64,000 bases of DNA from Myxococcales bacterium (GTDB lineage Bacteria > Myxococcota_A > Polyangia > Polyangiales > Ga0077539). The stretch spans positions 62,001-126,000 of the forward strand of contig JAEUKI010000011.1 of the NCBI GenBank assembly GCA_016793325.1, given 5' to 3'. The notes beneath the pieces are model-generated. The model made no database searches. It saw only the letters and a list, made by a program, of their open reading frames with translations, and was not told the origin of the DNA. Each line of letters begins with the position of its first letter. The stretch's first letter is position 1. This document shows positions 41,970 to 49,682 of this stretch, one piece after another. A program made the position numbers and the translations under genes.

Positions 41970-43277
41970 TCAGCGCGAGCGCGCCGCGCGTCGTCGGCGA
42001 AGCGCCGCGAAGCCGAACGCGAGACCCACGATCGCCCACGCTCCGACGTTCGAGCGCGTCGAGCCTGGCGTCGAGCACTTGCAGCCGCCCGTCTCGCCAG
42101 GAATCGTGCGACCGCCGTCCGCGCCCGCATCGGTGTCCACGCCAGCGTCCATCACCGGCGCGCCCGTTCCCGAATCGGGCTCGGTGACGCCTGCGTCCGA
42201 GGGCATGCACGCGTTGGTGCCAGGGCCGCACACGCTGAGGCCAGCCATCGACGTCATGAAGCAGCTGAAGTTCGTCGGGCACGAGCAGTCGTCCGTGCAC
42301 GCTTGCGAGCAAAACGCCGAGCCCGATGGCCCACGCACGCACAAGCCCGTGCTGCACTGATCGGGCGACGTGCACGGATCACCCGTGCCGCCCATGCCCA
42401 TCATCGTTCCGCCGCCACCGGGGACACACAGCGGACCGATGCTCGTGTTCGCGCACTGGAAGCTGCTCGGACACGGCATCGCCGTCGAGCACCCGCGCGA
42501 GCAGAAGCAGTCCGTCGCCGAGCGACAGACGCAGCGATTTCCCGCGGCGCACGGCGTCGTCATGTTGCACACGTCACCGACCGCGCCGCTGCCAGGGTTC
42601 ACGCCCGAGTCCGGCGGAGGCACGACGCCTCCGTCCGCGGGAGGCGTGACGCCCGACGGGTACAAGAAGCACACGCCCGCTTGATCATCGGCGTTCAGAT
42701 TGCGGATCTGCCCGCCGCTGTAGCTCGGAAACATGATCGCGCCGCGCACGTTCGTGTGATCGAGCCCGAGGAAGTGCCCCTCTTCGTGCACCGCGATCGA
42801 CTGCGTGTCCACCGTGCCGCCGGTGCCGTCGCCCCAGCGAAATCCCACGGCGTTGAACTGAATGTCCGCGTCGATGAAGTACCCGCCCGAGCGCCACACG
42901 GGCGTCGTCACGCCAATCGTGCTGTTCACCGAGCCGAGCTCCGAAGGCCACGTGCCCGAGAGCCACATGACGCTCCTCTCGCTGTCGCCGCTGCGCGCGC
43001 GGGTGAGCGCGCTCGCTCCGTCGTTGCGCGAACGCCACGTCGTGCACGCGGGCGCCGCCCACGTCGCGAAGCCCGCTTCGACGGTGCTCACCGCCGCCGT
43101 GGGCCCGAGCGAAGCCGGCGCGCTCATCGCGTTGATGCGATAGCCGATCGGCAAGCTCGCGGGGTTCCACTTCGAGGCGCTCGGCGTGTACGCCGCCGCG
43201 GATTGCGCGACCGCTGCGCACGCCAACGCGAGCGCCACCGTCGAGCGCTTCATGCTCGTCGAACGCTTCGAGCTCAT
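41970..43277 (-). CDS. Matrixin-type metalloprotease with MYXO-CTERM-like anchor
   Basis: The protein has 435 residues from ATG 43277 (GGAGG about 6 bases upstream). A signal peptide covers about 1-29. The metzincin active site is HEEGHFLGLDH (zinc ligands His164, His168, His174), and IMFPSY shortly after may supply the Met-turn. A Pro/Asp/Gly linker leads to Cys-rich segments (CAAGNRCVCRSATDCFCSRG, and CSTGLC). The C-terminus (397-435) has GGCKCSTPGS, a hydrophobic helix AWAIVGLAFGFAAL and RRRRAARSR, matching the MYXO-CTERM sorting pattern. The protease is thus likely surface-displayed. The upstream gene overlaps its start by four bases. Confidence 0.88.
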   Translation of the reverse strand: MSSKRSTSMKRSTVALALACAAVAQSAAAYTPSASKWNPASLPIGYRINAMSAPASLGPTAAVSTVEAGFATWAAPACTTWRSRNDGASALTRARSGDSERSVMWLSGTWPSELGSVNSTIGVTTPVWRSGGYFIDADIQFNAVGFRWGDGTGGTVDTQSIAVHEEGHFLGLDHTNVRGAIMFPSYSGGQIRNLNADDQAGVCFLYPSGVTPPADGGVVPPPDSGVNPGSGAVGDVCNMTTPCAAGNRCVCRSATDCFCSRGCSTAMPCPSSFQCANTSIGPLCVPGGGGTMMGMGGTGDPCTSPDQCSTGLCVRGPSGSAFCSQACTDDCSCPTNFSCFMTSMAGLSVCGPGTNACMPSDAGVTEPDSGTGAPVMDAGVDTDAGADGGRTIPGETGGCKCSTPGSTRSNVGAWAIVGLAFGFAALRRRRAARSR

Positions 43278-43861
43278 CGCGCCCTCCCGCCGTTCGGCGC
43301 CGTCACGATCACGCGCACAGCGCGCACGAACTGCTCGAGCCCTTCGGCCGCCTCCGCGGGCGGCTCGAACGCGGTCATGCGACCGTTGACCCAACGCGCG
43401 AACGTGAGCCCGCCGAGCTCTCGCCGAACGACCGGCGAACCGTCGGGCGTCATCGCGACGTAGAAGACCGACTGCGCGAGCGCAGTGAGAAACACCACGC
43501 CCTCGCCGCGTCGAAGAAACAAGACCGCGTGCTGCCCTGGAACCAGCCGACCATCGCCAGGAATCGCGCTCGCGATGCCGTCGACCTCGCCGCCGATTTG
43601 TCGAATCACGAGCTCTCGATCGCCTGTGCCCTTCAGGTACTCGGTCACGCGGATGCGCGTCCACGACATGATCTGCGTGTGGTCGTCGTTCCACGCGCTG
43701 CGACGCGACAGGACCGTCGCGCGAACGACGAGGTCGGACTGCGTCGCGAGCTCCTCGCGCGTGAGCGGAACCACCACCGTCGCCTCGGCCACGCGCGGCG
43801 CGGCGACGGACAGAGTCACTGCAAGCATCATCGCCCCGAGGGCTGAAAATCGTCGGCGCAC
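43274..43861 (-). CDS. Secreted protein coupled to the matrixin protease
   Basis: The protein has 195 residues. The signal peptide MRRRFSALGAMMLAVTLSVA ends VAEA. The mature domain begins VVVPLTREELATQSDLVVRA and includes RIRVTEYLKGTGDRELVIRQ and RLVPGQHAVLFLRR, a compact beta-barrel-like fold (OB-like) that I have no functional name for. The stop overlaps the protease start (ATGA), so both are made together; it might be an inhibitor, chaperone or substrate-binding partner, by position only. Confidence 0.78.
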   Translation of the reverse strand: MRRRFSALGAMMLAVTLSVAAPRVAEATVVVPLTREELATQSDLVVRATVLSRRSAWNDDHTQIMSWTRIRVTEYLKGTGDRELVIRQIGGEVDGIASAIPGDGRLVPGQHAVLFLRRGEGVVFLTALAQSVFYVAMTPDGSPVVRRELGGLTFARWVNGRMTAFEPPAEAAEGLEQFVRAVRVIVTAPNGGRAR

Positions 43862-44019
43862 AGTCCTGTCTCCTGTTTCGTAGGGAAGTACCGCGCGACG
43901 AACACCGCTTCCACGCTCGGGCCGTCGCGACTCGGCGGTGAATACTACCGCTTTTCACGCCGCGCTCGAAGCAACGTTCTGCCTTCGTGCGCTCGACCAC
44001 CCCCGCCGATGCGCGAGGA

Positions 44020-44634
44020 CTACAGCGGGTTCTCGGGCACGTTCACCACGTCACCCGGCGCGAGCACCACGTTCGCGAAGCGCCCCTCGATGATGCTCTG
44101 CACAGGAATCGTGAACGTCCGTCGCGTCCCCGCGTACGTCCGCGTGAGGATGACCTGATCGCGGTTGGCGAGCGCCGTGAATCCGCCCGCGCCCGAGATG
44201 GCCTGGACGACCGTCATGCTCGGCGTGAACGTGAGCGAGCCTGGCCTCGCGACCTGGCCCACGACGTCGATTCGCCGCGAGCTCACCTCGCGCACGTACA
44301 CGCTCACTTGCGGGGCCGTAAGGATCCGCCGCGTCCGCAGCTCTCCCTGAATTCGGTCCGCGACCTGCGACGGCTCGAGCCCCGCGACGCGCATGCGCCC
44401 GAGGTACGGAAAGTCGATCGTTCCGTCCGGGGCGATGCGATAGTCCTGCGAGAGATCAGCCTCGTTGAATACACGCACCTGAAAGATGTCGCCGACGCCG
44501 AGCGAGTTGTTCTCTGGCGGCGGCGGCGGCGGTTCGAAGCGGCCGCTGCGGCCGCACATCGCGCCGAGCGACGCGCTCGCGAACAGCAGCGACGCAAACA
44601 CAGCCCCCCGGCGAGTCGTCTTCGAGATCAACAC
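44020..44634 (-). CDS. Short outer-membrane polysaccharide export (OPX/Wza-family) lipoprotein
   Basis: The protein has 204 residues. The lipobox is SLGAMC (Cys at 27), followed by a run of Pro. The polysaccharide export (PES) domain spans about 44-115 (LGVGDIFQVRVFNEADLSQD, IAPDGTIDFPYLGRMRVAGL) and one SLBB domain about 121-198 (IDVVGQVARPGSLTF, then LAPGDVVNVPE). It stops right after the SLBB with no C-terminal amphipathic helix. Family knowledge: OPX proteins this short cannot span the outer membrane alone and, in Myxococcus, work with a separate beta-barrel (Wzp-type). A beta-barrel gene lies 28 bases upstream. Neither the inner-membrane polymerisation genes nor a glycosyltransferase lies in the window. 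Confidence 0.9.
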   Translation of the reverse strand: MLISKTTRRGAVFASLLFASASLGAMCGRSGRFEPPPPPPENNSLGVGDIFQVRVFNEADLSQDYRIAPDGTIDFPYLGRMRVAGLEPSQVADRIQGELRTRRILTAPQVSVYVREVSSRRIDVVGQVARPGSLTFTPSMTVVQAISGAGGFTALANRDQVILTRTYAGTRRTFTIPVQSIIEGRFANVVLAPGDVVNVPENPL

Positions 44635-44662
44635 AGGCGAGCCGTACGGTGCTCGGTCGCGG

Positions 44663-46030
44663 TCACCAGTTCACGCGGAGGCCGAGGAAGGCCTCGAACT
44701 TGATCCAGTTCAACCTGCCCGTCGTCATGCCCATCGACGTGAGCTGCGCGTCGACGAAGTTGCCCGTGAACGCGAGCGTCGTGTTGAGCCCGAGGTAATC
44801 CGTGAAGCGATACTCGCCGAACAACTGCGCGAGCGCGCGGAAGCCCAGCAGTCGCCCCGTGTTCGGATCGACCGCGGGACCCGTGATCGACGTCGATGGC
44901 GCGCCGCCAGGGCCCGAGAAGTACCCGAGCTGAACGACGCCCGCGCTCGCCTCTCCCGAGAGCAAGAACCGACCAGCGAAGCTGTGGCTCACGTTCACGA
45001 AGAGGTTGTTACGGATCATGTAGTTGCCGATGTACGACGGGATGATGTCGCGCAGGACGCCCGCGCGAACCGACATGTTCGGCCCCGTGATGAACCGCAC
45101 TTCGGCGTTGCCGACGAAGGTCTCAGCGTTGTCGCCGCTGAGGTAGTACGTCGCGCCGTAGCCGCCGAAGATCGAGAACGCGATCTTCTCGGTGATGAGA
45201 CCCGTCACGCCGAGGCGGGCGTTGACAGGAACGCCCGTCGAGAGGTTCGACCCGATCGAGCTCGGGTTGAAGAAGAAGCTCGGCGTCGCGCCGCCGCTGA
45301 ACGAGATCGACGTCTTCGGCAGAAACCGCCAACGCATCTGCACATTGATGTCGTTGGCCATGTTGCTGTAGCCCTCGAAGCCGGGCTCGAAGAACACGAA
45401 CAGCGTGTTCGTGTAGTTCAGCTTGAACTCGAACGATCCCCCGCCAGGCGTGACGGTGAAGCCCAAGGCTCCGACGTTTTGCCAACGGTTGAAGACGAAG
45501 AGCTGCCCGAAATTCAGCTCGCTCGTGCCCTGCACCGCGCGCGAAAAATTGTCCGCGAACGAGAACGAGAACACGTTGCTCGGCGTGACCGAGAGGCTGA
45601 GCCCCGCGTTGAATCCCAGGTTCGACGCGTCCGACACCGCGCGGACCGACGTCGGAACGCCGAGCCCGAAGAAGTGCGAGTACGCGACGCCCACGTTGGC
45701 CGCGAAGCGAACCATCTGACGCGCGCCGTTGGTCGCCTCCGCCGAGCTCTGCAGCCGCTGCTGCCCGAGCGTCGAGATGCCGAAGGACCCCGCGACGCGG
45801 AGCCGCAGCGCCGAGTCCGCAGTAGCTTGATAGAGCGCGTTGGAATCGAAGCCAAACTCAGCGCCGACCGCAGGGTGCAGCTCGAAGTTGCCGACGCGAA
45901 TACCGCGCCCTTGTGTCAGCGTGCGGTCCGACAACCACTGCTGTGCGCGCGCGTCAGACGCCGCGATTCCAACAGCAGTCGCGAGAACTGCCGCGATCGA
46001 ACTCCGCCTCATCCGTCTCGAGCTCCTCAC
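44663..46030 (-). CDS. Outer-membrane beta-barrel protein, probable partner of the OPX protein
   Basis: The protein has 455 residues from ATG 46030 (alternative ATG 46012). The signal peptide ends ASDARA. The mature chain is built of alternating strands with aromatic girdles, for example NFELHPAVGAEFGFDSNALY, NVFSFSFADNFSRAVQGT, GGSFEFKLNYTNTLFVFF, KTSISFSGGATPSFFFN and YRFTDYLGLNTTLAFTGNF. It ends FEAFLGLRVNW, with a C-terminal aromatic as expected for BAM insertion. About 18 strands seem possible; I did not count them precisely. The neighbouring OPX gene suggests a WzpX-type porin. A Glt-type barrel is an alternative, because the Glt-like cluster lies just upstream. Confidence 0.8.
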   Translation of the reverse strand: MRSSRRMRRSSIAAVLATAVGIAASDARAQQWLSDRTLTQGRGIRVGNFELHPAVGAEFGFDSNALYQATADSALRLRVAGSFGISTLGQQRLQSSAEATNGARQMVRFAANVGVAYSHFFGLGVPTSVRAVSDASNLGFNAGLSLSVTPSNVFSFSFADNFSRAVQGTSELNFGQLFVFNRWQNVGALGFTVTPGGGSFEFKLNYTNTLFVFFEPGFEGYSNMANDINVQMRWRFLPKTSISFSGGATPSFFFNPSSIGSNLSTGVPVNARLGVTGLITEKIAFSIFGGYGATYYLSGDNAETFVGNAEVRFITGPNMSVRAGVLRDIIPSYIGNYMIRNNLFVNVSHSFAGRFLLSGEASAGVVQLGYFSGPGGAPSTSITGPAVDPNTGRLLGFRALAQLFGEYRFTDYLGLNTTLAFTGNFVDAQLTSMGMTTGRLNWIKFEAFLGLRVNW

Positions 46031-46065
46031 ACTAATCTCGTAAGCGATCGTCCGCGTCGCACCGT

Positions 46066-46662
46066 TCAGCGCACGGGGCTCAGCGTCGGCGGAACGTACA
46101 CCTCGATCAGCCCTCCCGGGACCAGATCGAGATCTTCCGTCGGGATCGTAGGCGCCACGCGGACGCCGATCTCCGTGCCTTCACCGAAGCCCGCGGACTC
46201 CTCGCCGACGCATTGTCGCGCCTCGATCTCGAGCGCCTGCTCGCGCTGCTGGAAGATCGTGATGAGCGAGTACTCGTGGTTGCGTTGATTGTTGTTGTTG
46301 ACGCTCACCGCGGTCTGCAAGAGCTCTTGGTGCTCTCGCGCCGAGCGAATCGCCACGTCGATCTGCGTGAGCTTGTCGTTCAGGCAGTTGACCTTGATGA
46401 TGTCGTGCTCTTGCTGCGCGCGATCGAGCATCTGCGACACCGTTCGCCGCGCGACCACCATCTGCTCGATCATGCGGGACACCGCGCGCAATTGTTGTTG
46501 CGGGGTGAGCGTCGTGACGTCGCGCCGCCCCACCACCGCTGGCTGCTGCTGTTGCTGCTGCGCGTTAGCCGGCGCGGTCTGCGCGCGAGCGACGCCCACG
46601 CGGACGCCGCCCAACACCAGAGCCGAAACCGCTACCCACTGCCAGATCGAACGCTTGTTCAT
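46066..46662 (-). CDS. Secreted helical protein between the Glt-like and OPX genes
   Basis: The protein has 198 residues from ATG 46662, preceded by AGGAGG 7 bases upstream, which decides this start over a longer frame. The signal peptide ends VARA. A Gln run follows, then a helical region (LRAVSRMIEQMVVARRTVSQ, MLDRAQQEHDIIKVNCLNDK, DVAIRSAREHQELLQ) likely to be coiled coil. The C-terminus is Glu/Pro/Val-rich. Two Cys (VNCLND, RQCVGEE) may pair. No family is recognised. It lies on the same strand between GltG-like and beta-barrel genes, so it may bridge them functionally. Confidence 0.7.
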   Translation of the reverse strand: MNKRSIWQWVAVSALVLGGVRVGVARAQTAPANAQQQQQQPAVVGRRDVTTLTPQQQLRAVSRMIEQMVVARRTVSQMLDRAQQEHDIIKVNCLNDKLTQIDVAIRSAREHQELLQTAVSVNNNNQRNHEYSLITIFQQREQALEIEARQCVGEESAGFGEGTEIGVRVAPTIPTEDLDLVPGGLIEVYVPPTLSPVR

Positions 46663-46924
46663 CGAGAAGCCTCCTCGATACGTCGATTGACGCACCGAGC
46701 ACAAGGGGGCCGAACTATCTCAGTGCAGACTGTGGGTGTCAACGCCACACGCCTCCTGCGCCCGCGCCAACTACGTGTCGTGACGCGGACTTTCCTTGCT
46801 CAGAAAACGCAGACACAGGACGCCGCACCTTCGATCAGATGCTGCGTCCCGCGCTGGTATTCACCCCCAAACATCACACGCAACTCGATCGTCGACCCAC
46901 GGCTCGCTGCCGCCAGTCAGCCGA

Positions 46925-48406
46925 TCAACCACCCGGCGCGAAGTTGAACGGAAAGCTGAAGTCTACGGAACCGCCTTCGGGCGCGCGGAACACCAACCCG
47001 CGCACACGACCGACGACGCACGTCCCGACTTCGGGCGCCGAACCGAGACCGCTCGTGGAGGCCGACGTCACACGACCCGAGGTTCCGATGGTGAAGCGCA
47101 GGTCGAGGCGGCCCGAGAGCGTCGGGTTGTTGCGCAGCGCACGCTCGTAGCACGAGCGAATGCCGCCGAGCTGCTGGCGCAACACGGACGCGACGTGGCT
47201 CGCGTCGAGCGTTCCTTCGCCGCCTTCGGCGTCACCCGAGCCGAGGCTCGCGTTGCCGCGCACCACGCGCTCGGTCACGACCGTCCCGCCGCCGCCGATG
47301 TTCTCACCGCCGCCTGCGACCGCGCGACCCGCGCCGAGACCGCCGCCGCCAGCGATTCCGCCAGCGCTCGCGCTCATGCCGCCGCGACGAAGACCGCTAC
47401 CACCCGCGGCGTTTTGAATGCCGCCCGTGTTCGCGAGCGCGTCCACCGAGCCCTGCATGAGACCGCCCTGCGCGAGTCGATCCGCCGCCGAACCACGACC
47501 CGTGTCCGTCGCGCCCGTGAGCGCCGCGAACTCCGCGCTGTTTTGAAGCGCGTTCAACGCCGCGGCCGCCGCACGCTCGGCGGCCTGCGACGCGCGATCC
47601 GCCTGCGCCGCCGCACGCGCCGCGCGCTGCTCGGCAGACGGAGCCGCCGCCTGTTGGTTGTTGTTCTGCCGCGTCGGCGCTTGCTGCTGTTGCTGCTGCT
47701 GCGCGTTCTGATCCGGCTGCTGCGCTTGATTCTGATCCGGCTCGGGCTCTGTGACCGCCGGCGGCGTCGCGAGCTGCACGATGCGCGAGTCGAGCGCGAA
47801 GACGTCCTCGATCTCGGGGTCGTACAGGTACTCGACGTACGCGAGGCCGCTGAACGCGCACAGCATGAAGAACGCGAGGCACGCGTTGTAGGTCCAGTCG
47901 ATGTTCTTCACCCAGCCCGCGCGGATCGCCGCAGGGAGCTGCGGCTTCGGCTGCGGAGGCGGCGGGTTGACGAACTGAAACAGAAACTGAACGTCGCCGA
48001 CGGACACCTTCCCGCGGCACTGCTCGTTGAGCGGAACCTGCCACCCGACGTTGCTCTTCACAGCTTGGCCGGTCTCGCGCAGCTCCTTCAACGACTTCAC
48101 GCCGGCCGAGAGCGCGACGCGCCCGTCCATGTCGTCCGTGAAGTTCAGCTTGTACTGGCCGCCGACCATCTGAAACAGGTCGAAGTGGCCGGGCAGCTTC
48201 GGCCCCACCACCGTGAACGTGTTTCGCTCCGTCGTGCCGACGCTCACCGTGTCGCGCGTCCGAATGATCCGCTCCTCGACGATCTTGCCGCCTTGGATCA
48301 TTCCGATTCGGAGCACCTTCGGCCCTTGCACGGTCTGCACGGCCTGCATGGCCATGGTCATCGCGCCGGGCTTGTTTCCTCGTGGGGGTTGCTGTTGCGT
48401 CGACAT
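46925..48406 (-). CDS. GltG/AgmX-type FHA-like and TonB-like transmembrane protein
   Basis: The protein has 493 residues. Residues about 30-150 form an FHA-like beta sandwich (VLRIGMIQGGKIVEERIIRT, NTFTVVGPKLPGHFDLFQM, GKVSVGDVQFLFQF). A single transmembrane helix ACLAFFMLCAFSGLAYVEYL (about 175-194) follows. The periplasmic part has long Gln/Ala/Gly-rich linkers. The C-terminal approximately 85 residues resemble the AgmX/PglI-type TonB-like domain (SVLRQQLGGIRSCYERALRN, then LDLRFTIGTSGRVTSAST). In Myxococcus, GltG and GltJ have this layout and link the inner-membrane motor to outer-membrane Glt proteins. Here a TolQ-like gene precedes it by 245 bases. Confidence 0.85.
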   Translation of the reverse strand: MSTQQQPPRGNKPGAMTMAMQAVQTVQGPKVLRIGMIQGGKIVEERIIRTRDTVSVGTTERNTFTVVGPKLPGHFDLFQMVGGQYKLNFTDDMDGRVALSAGVKSLKELRETGQAVKSNVGWQVPLNEQCRGKVSVGDVQFLFQFVNPPPPQPKPQLPAAIRAGWVKNIDWTYNACLAFFMLCAFSGLAYVEYLYDPEIEDVFALDSRIVQLATPPAVTEPEPDQNQAQQPDQNAQQQQQQQAPTRQNNNQQAAAPSAEQRAARAAAQADRASQAAERAAAAALNALQNSAEFAALTGATDTGRGSAADRLAQGGLMQGSVDALANTGGIQNAAGGSGLRRGGMSASAGGIAGGGGLGAGRAVAGGGENIGGGGTVVTERVVRGNASLGSGDAEGGEGTLDASHVASVLRQQLGGIRSCYERALRNNPTLSGRLDLRFTIGTSGRVTSASTSGLGSAPEVGTCVVGRVRGLVFRAPEGGSVDFSFPFNFAPGG

Positions 48407-48463
48407 CTACCGCTCCGTTTGCTCGTCGAAACCGCGTTCGGGGCCCGCGTTCGCCTCGTCGCT

Positions 48464-48477
48464 CACCCCGTGGGGTG
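48464..48477. promoter_or_regulatory. Short palindrome upstream of the GltG-like gene
   Basis: CACCCC and GGGGTG (48464-48477) face each other across GT, about 58 bases before the GltG-like start, in the 245-base gap after the TolQ-like gene. A small operator or hairpin is possible; the evidence is weak. Confidence 0.25.
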
Positions 48478-48651
48478 CGTCGCGCCAACCGATGGGCGCA
48501 ACAAGAGCAACGACCTTCGCTCTGACAACAGAGCGCGCGTTTGGTTCCCGATGCGCGACGATTTTTGTCGCGCGTGTGGATCGACGGGCCTTCTCTCGAA
48601 CGGCGCGAGTGTACCGCCACGCCGCGCCCGTCGTCCACGACCGACGAGCCC

Positions 48652-49248
48652 TCAGCGCTCGTCCTCGGGGTCCTCTGTGATCGGCTCGGACCTCGAGTCG
48701 CCTTCGGACGCGGGCTCCTCCGCGCTCCTTGGCTCTGCGTCGTCGCCCGCGAGCGCGAGCCCGAAGCGATCGAGCGACTTTCGCACCCTGCGCATCTGTT
48801 GCCCCGCGATCGTCGCCGCGGTCCACAACGGAATCGCCGTCACGAACCCCATCAACGCCCGCTCGAACGCCTGCGCTGCGCCCCGGCTCGGCGACGCGAC
48901 GCTCGTCAAAATCGTCGCGATCGCCGCGAGCAACCCGAGGGACGTTCCGATCGTCGCCATCCCTCGCAGCCCGCGCGTCGGCGGCCCGTACTCGAGCCCG
49001 ACGACGTCCACGCGATCGAGCACGTCCTCGTCGTCCTTCTCGGCCTCGACGACGAACACGAGCGCCGGATGCCCCGCGCGCTCGACGAGCGCCGTCGCCC
49101 CGCCGCGATCACCGCGCCGGACCAGTGATTTCGCCTGCGAAATCAGCGCAGGATCGAGCGCCCCGAGCAGCGCCGACGTCCTCGCGACGGCGCGCACTGC
49201 GATGGACCACGCGACGACCGCGTACAGGCCCTGAACGACGCTCCACAT
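48652..49248 (-). CDS. TolQ/ExbB/MotA-like proton-channel protein
   Basis: The protein has 198 residues from ATG 49248. Three hydrophobic segments are visible: near the N-terminus (VVQGLYAVVAWSIAVRA), LRGMATIGTSLGLLAAIATI (about 95-114), and ALMGFVTAIPLWTAATIAG (about 130-150). The second matches the conserved (A/L)xxAPxLGLLGT region of TolQ/ExbB, the third the xALxxTxxGLxxAIP region, here with small changes. Such proteins form proton-driven motors with a TolR/ExbD subunit; in Myxococcus gliding the equivalents are AglR with AglQ and AglS. No TolR-like gene is adjacent. The C-terminal tail is Glu/Asp/Ser-rich. It lies between GltF-like and GltG-like genes. Confidence 0.82.
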   Translation of the reverse strand: MWSVVQGLYAVVAWSIAVRAVARTSALLGALDPALISQAKSLVRRGDRGGATALVERAGHPALVFVVEAEKDDEDVLDRVDVVGLEYGPPTRGLRGMATIGTSLGLLAAIATILTSVASPSRGAAQAFERALMGFVTAIPLWTAATIAGQQMRRVRKSLDRFGLALAGDDAEPRSAEEPASEGDSRSEPITEDPEDER

Positions 49249-49276
49249 CGACGATCACACCGAGCGCGCGCTCCGC

Positions 49277-49630
49277 TCAGAACGGCGCGCGGCGAACAGC
49301 GTTGATGATCTCTTGCAGAAACCGCACAGGGAGCTCCAGGTACGAGTACCCGAGGCTCGAGCGTCCCGAGAGCGAAAACGCGTACGGGCGCTGGATCTCG
49401 CCGCGCACTTCGATGGTCGCCGACGCGACGTACACGCGACGCCCGCCCTCGGTGCGCATCGTCGCCTGAACGCCCTCTTGCCCTTCGGCAGCCTGACCGC
49501 CCGCGGGTTGTCCGCCCGTCTCGCCGCCGGGCGCCGCTTGCGCAAACGCGCTCGGAGCGAGCAGCGCCAACGCCAACGCGAACGCCATCGCAGAGGCGGT
49601 CTTCGCAGCACTTCCGTTTGTTCGCTTCAT
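49277..49630 (-). CDS. Small secreted protein, GltF-like by position
   Basis: The protein has 117 residues from ATG 49630 (GAGG 6 bases upstream). The signal peptide MKRTNGSAAKTASAMAFALA ends PSAFA. A Gly/Gln/Glu-rich linker is followed by a compact domain, RRVYVASATIEVRGEIQRPY and FSLSGRSSLGYSYLELPVRF, beta-rich, ending in the helix LQEIINAVRR. I assign GltF only from gene order (TPR, TPR, small protein) and length. It lies 28 bases ahead of the TolQ-like gene. Confidence 0.6.
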   Translation of the reverse strand: MKRTNGSAAKTASAMAFALALALLAPSAFAQAAPGGETGGQPAGGQAAEGQEGVQATMRTEGGRRVYVASATIEVRGEIQRPYAFSLSGRSSLGYSYLELPVRFLQEIINAVRRAPF

Positions 49631-49682
49631 CGTTGGCCTCGACCTTCTCACTACCAAAGCACGCGTTCGCAAGGGTGCACGT

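Noticed and set aside
43900..43975. Imperfect stem with a TTTT after it in the gap upstream of the matrixin partner
   Set aside because: The T-run lies on the plus strand, but both flanking genes are on the minus strand, so it cannot end their transcripts.
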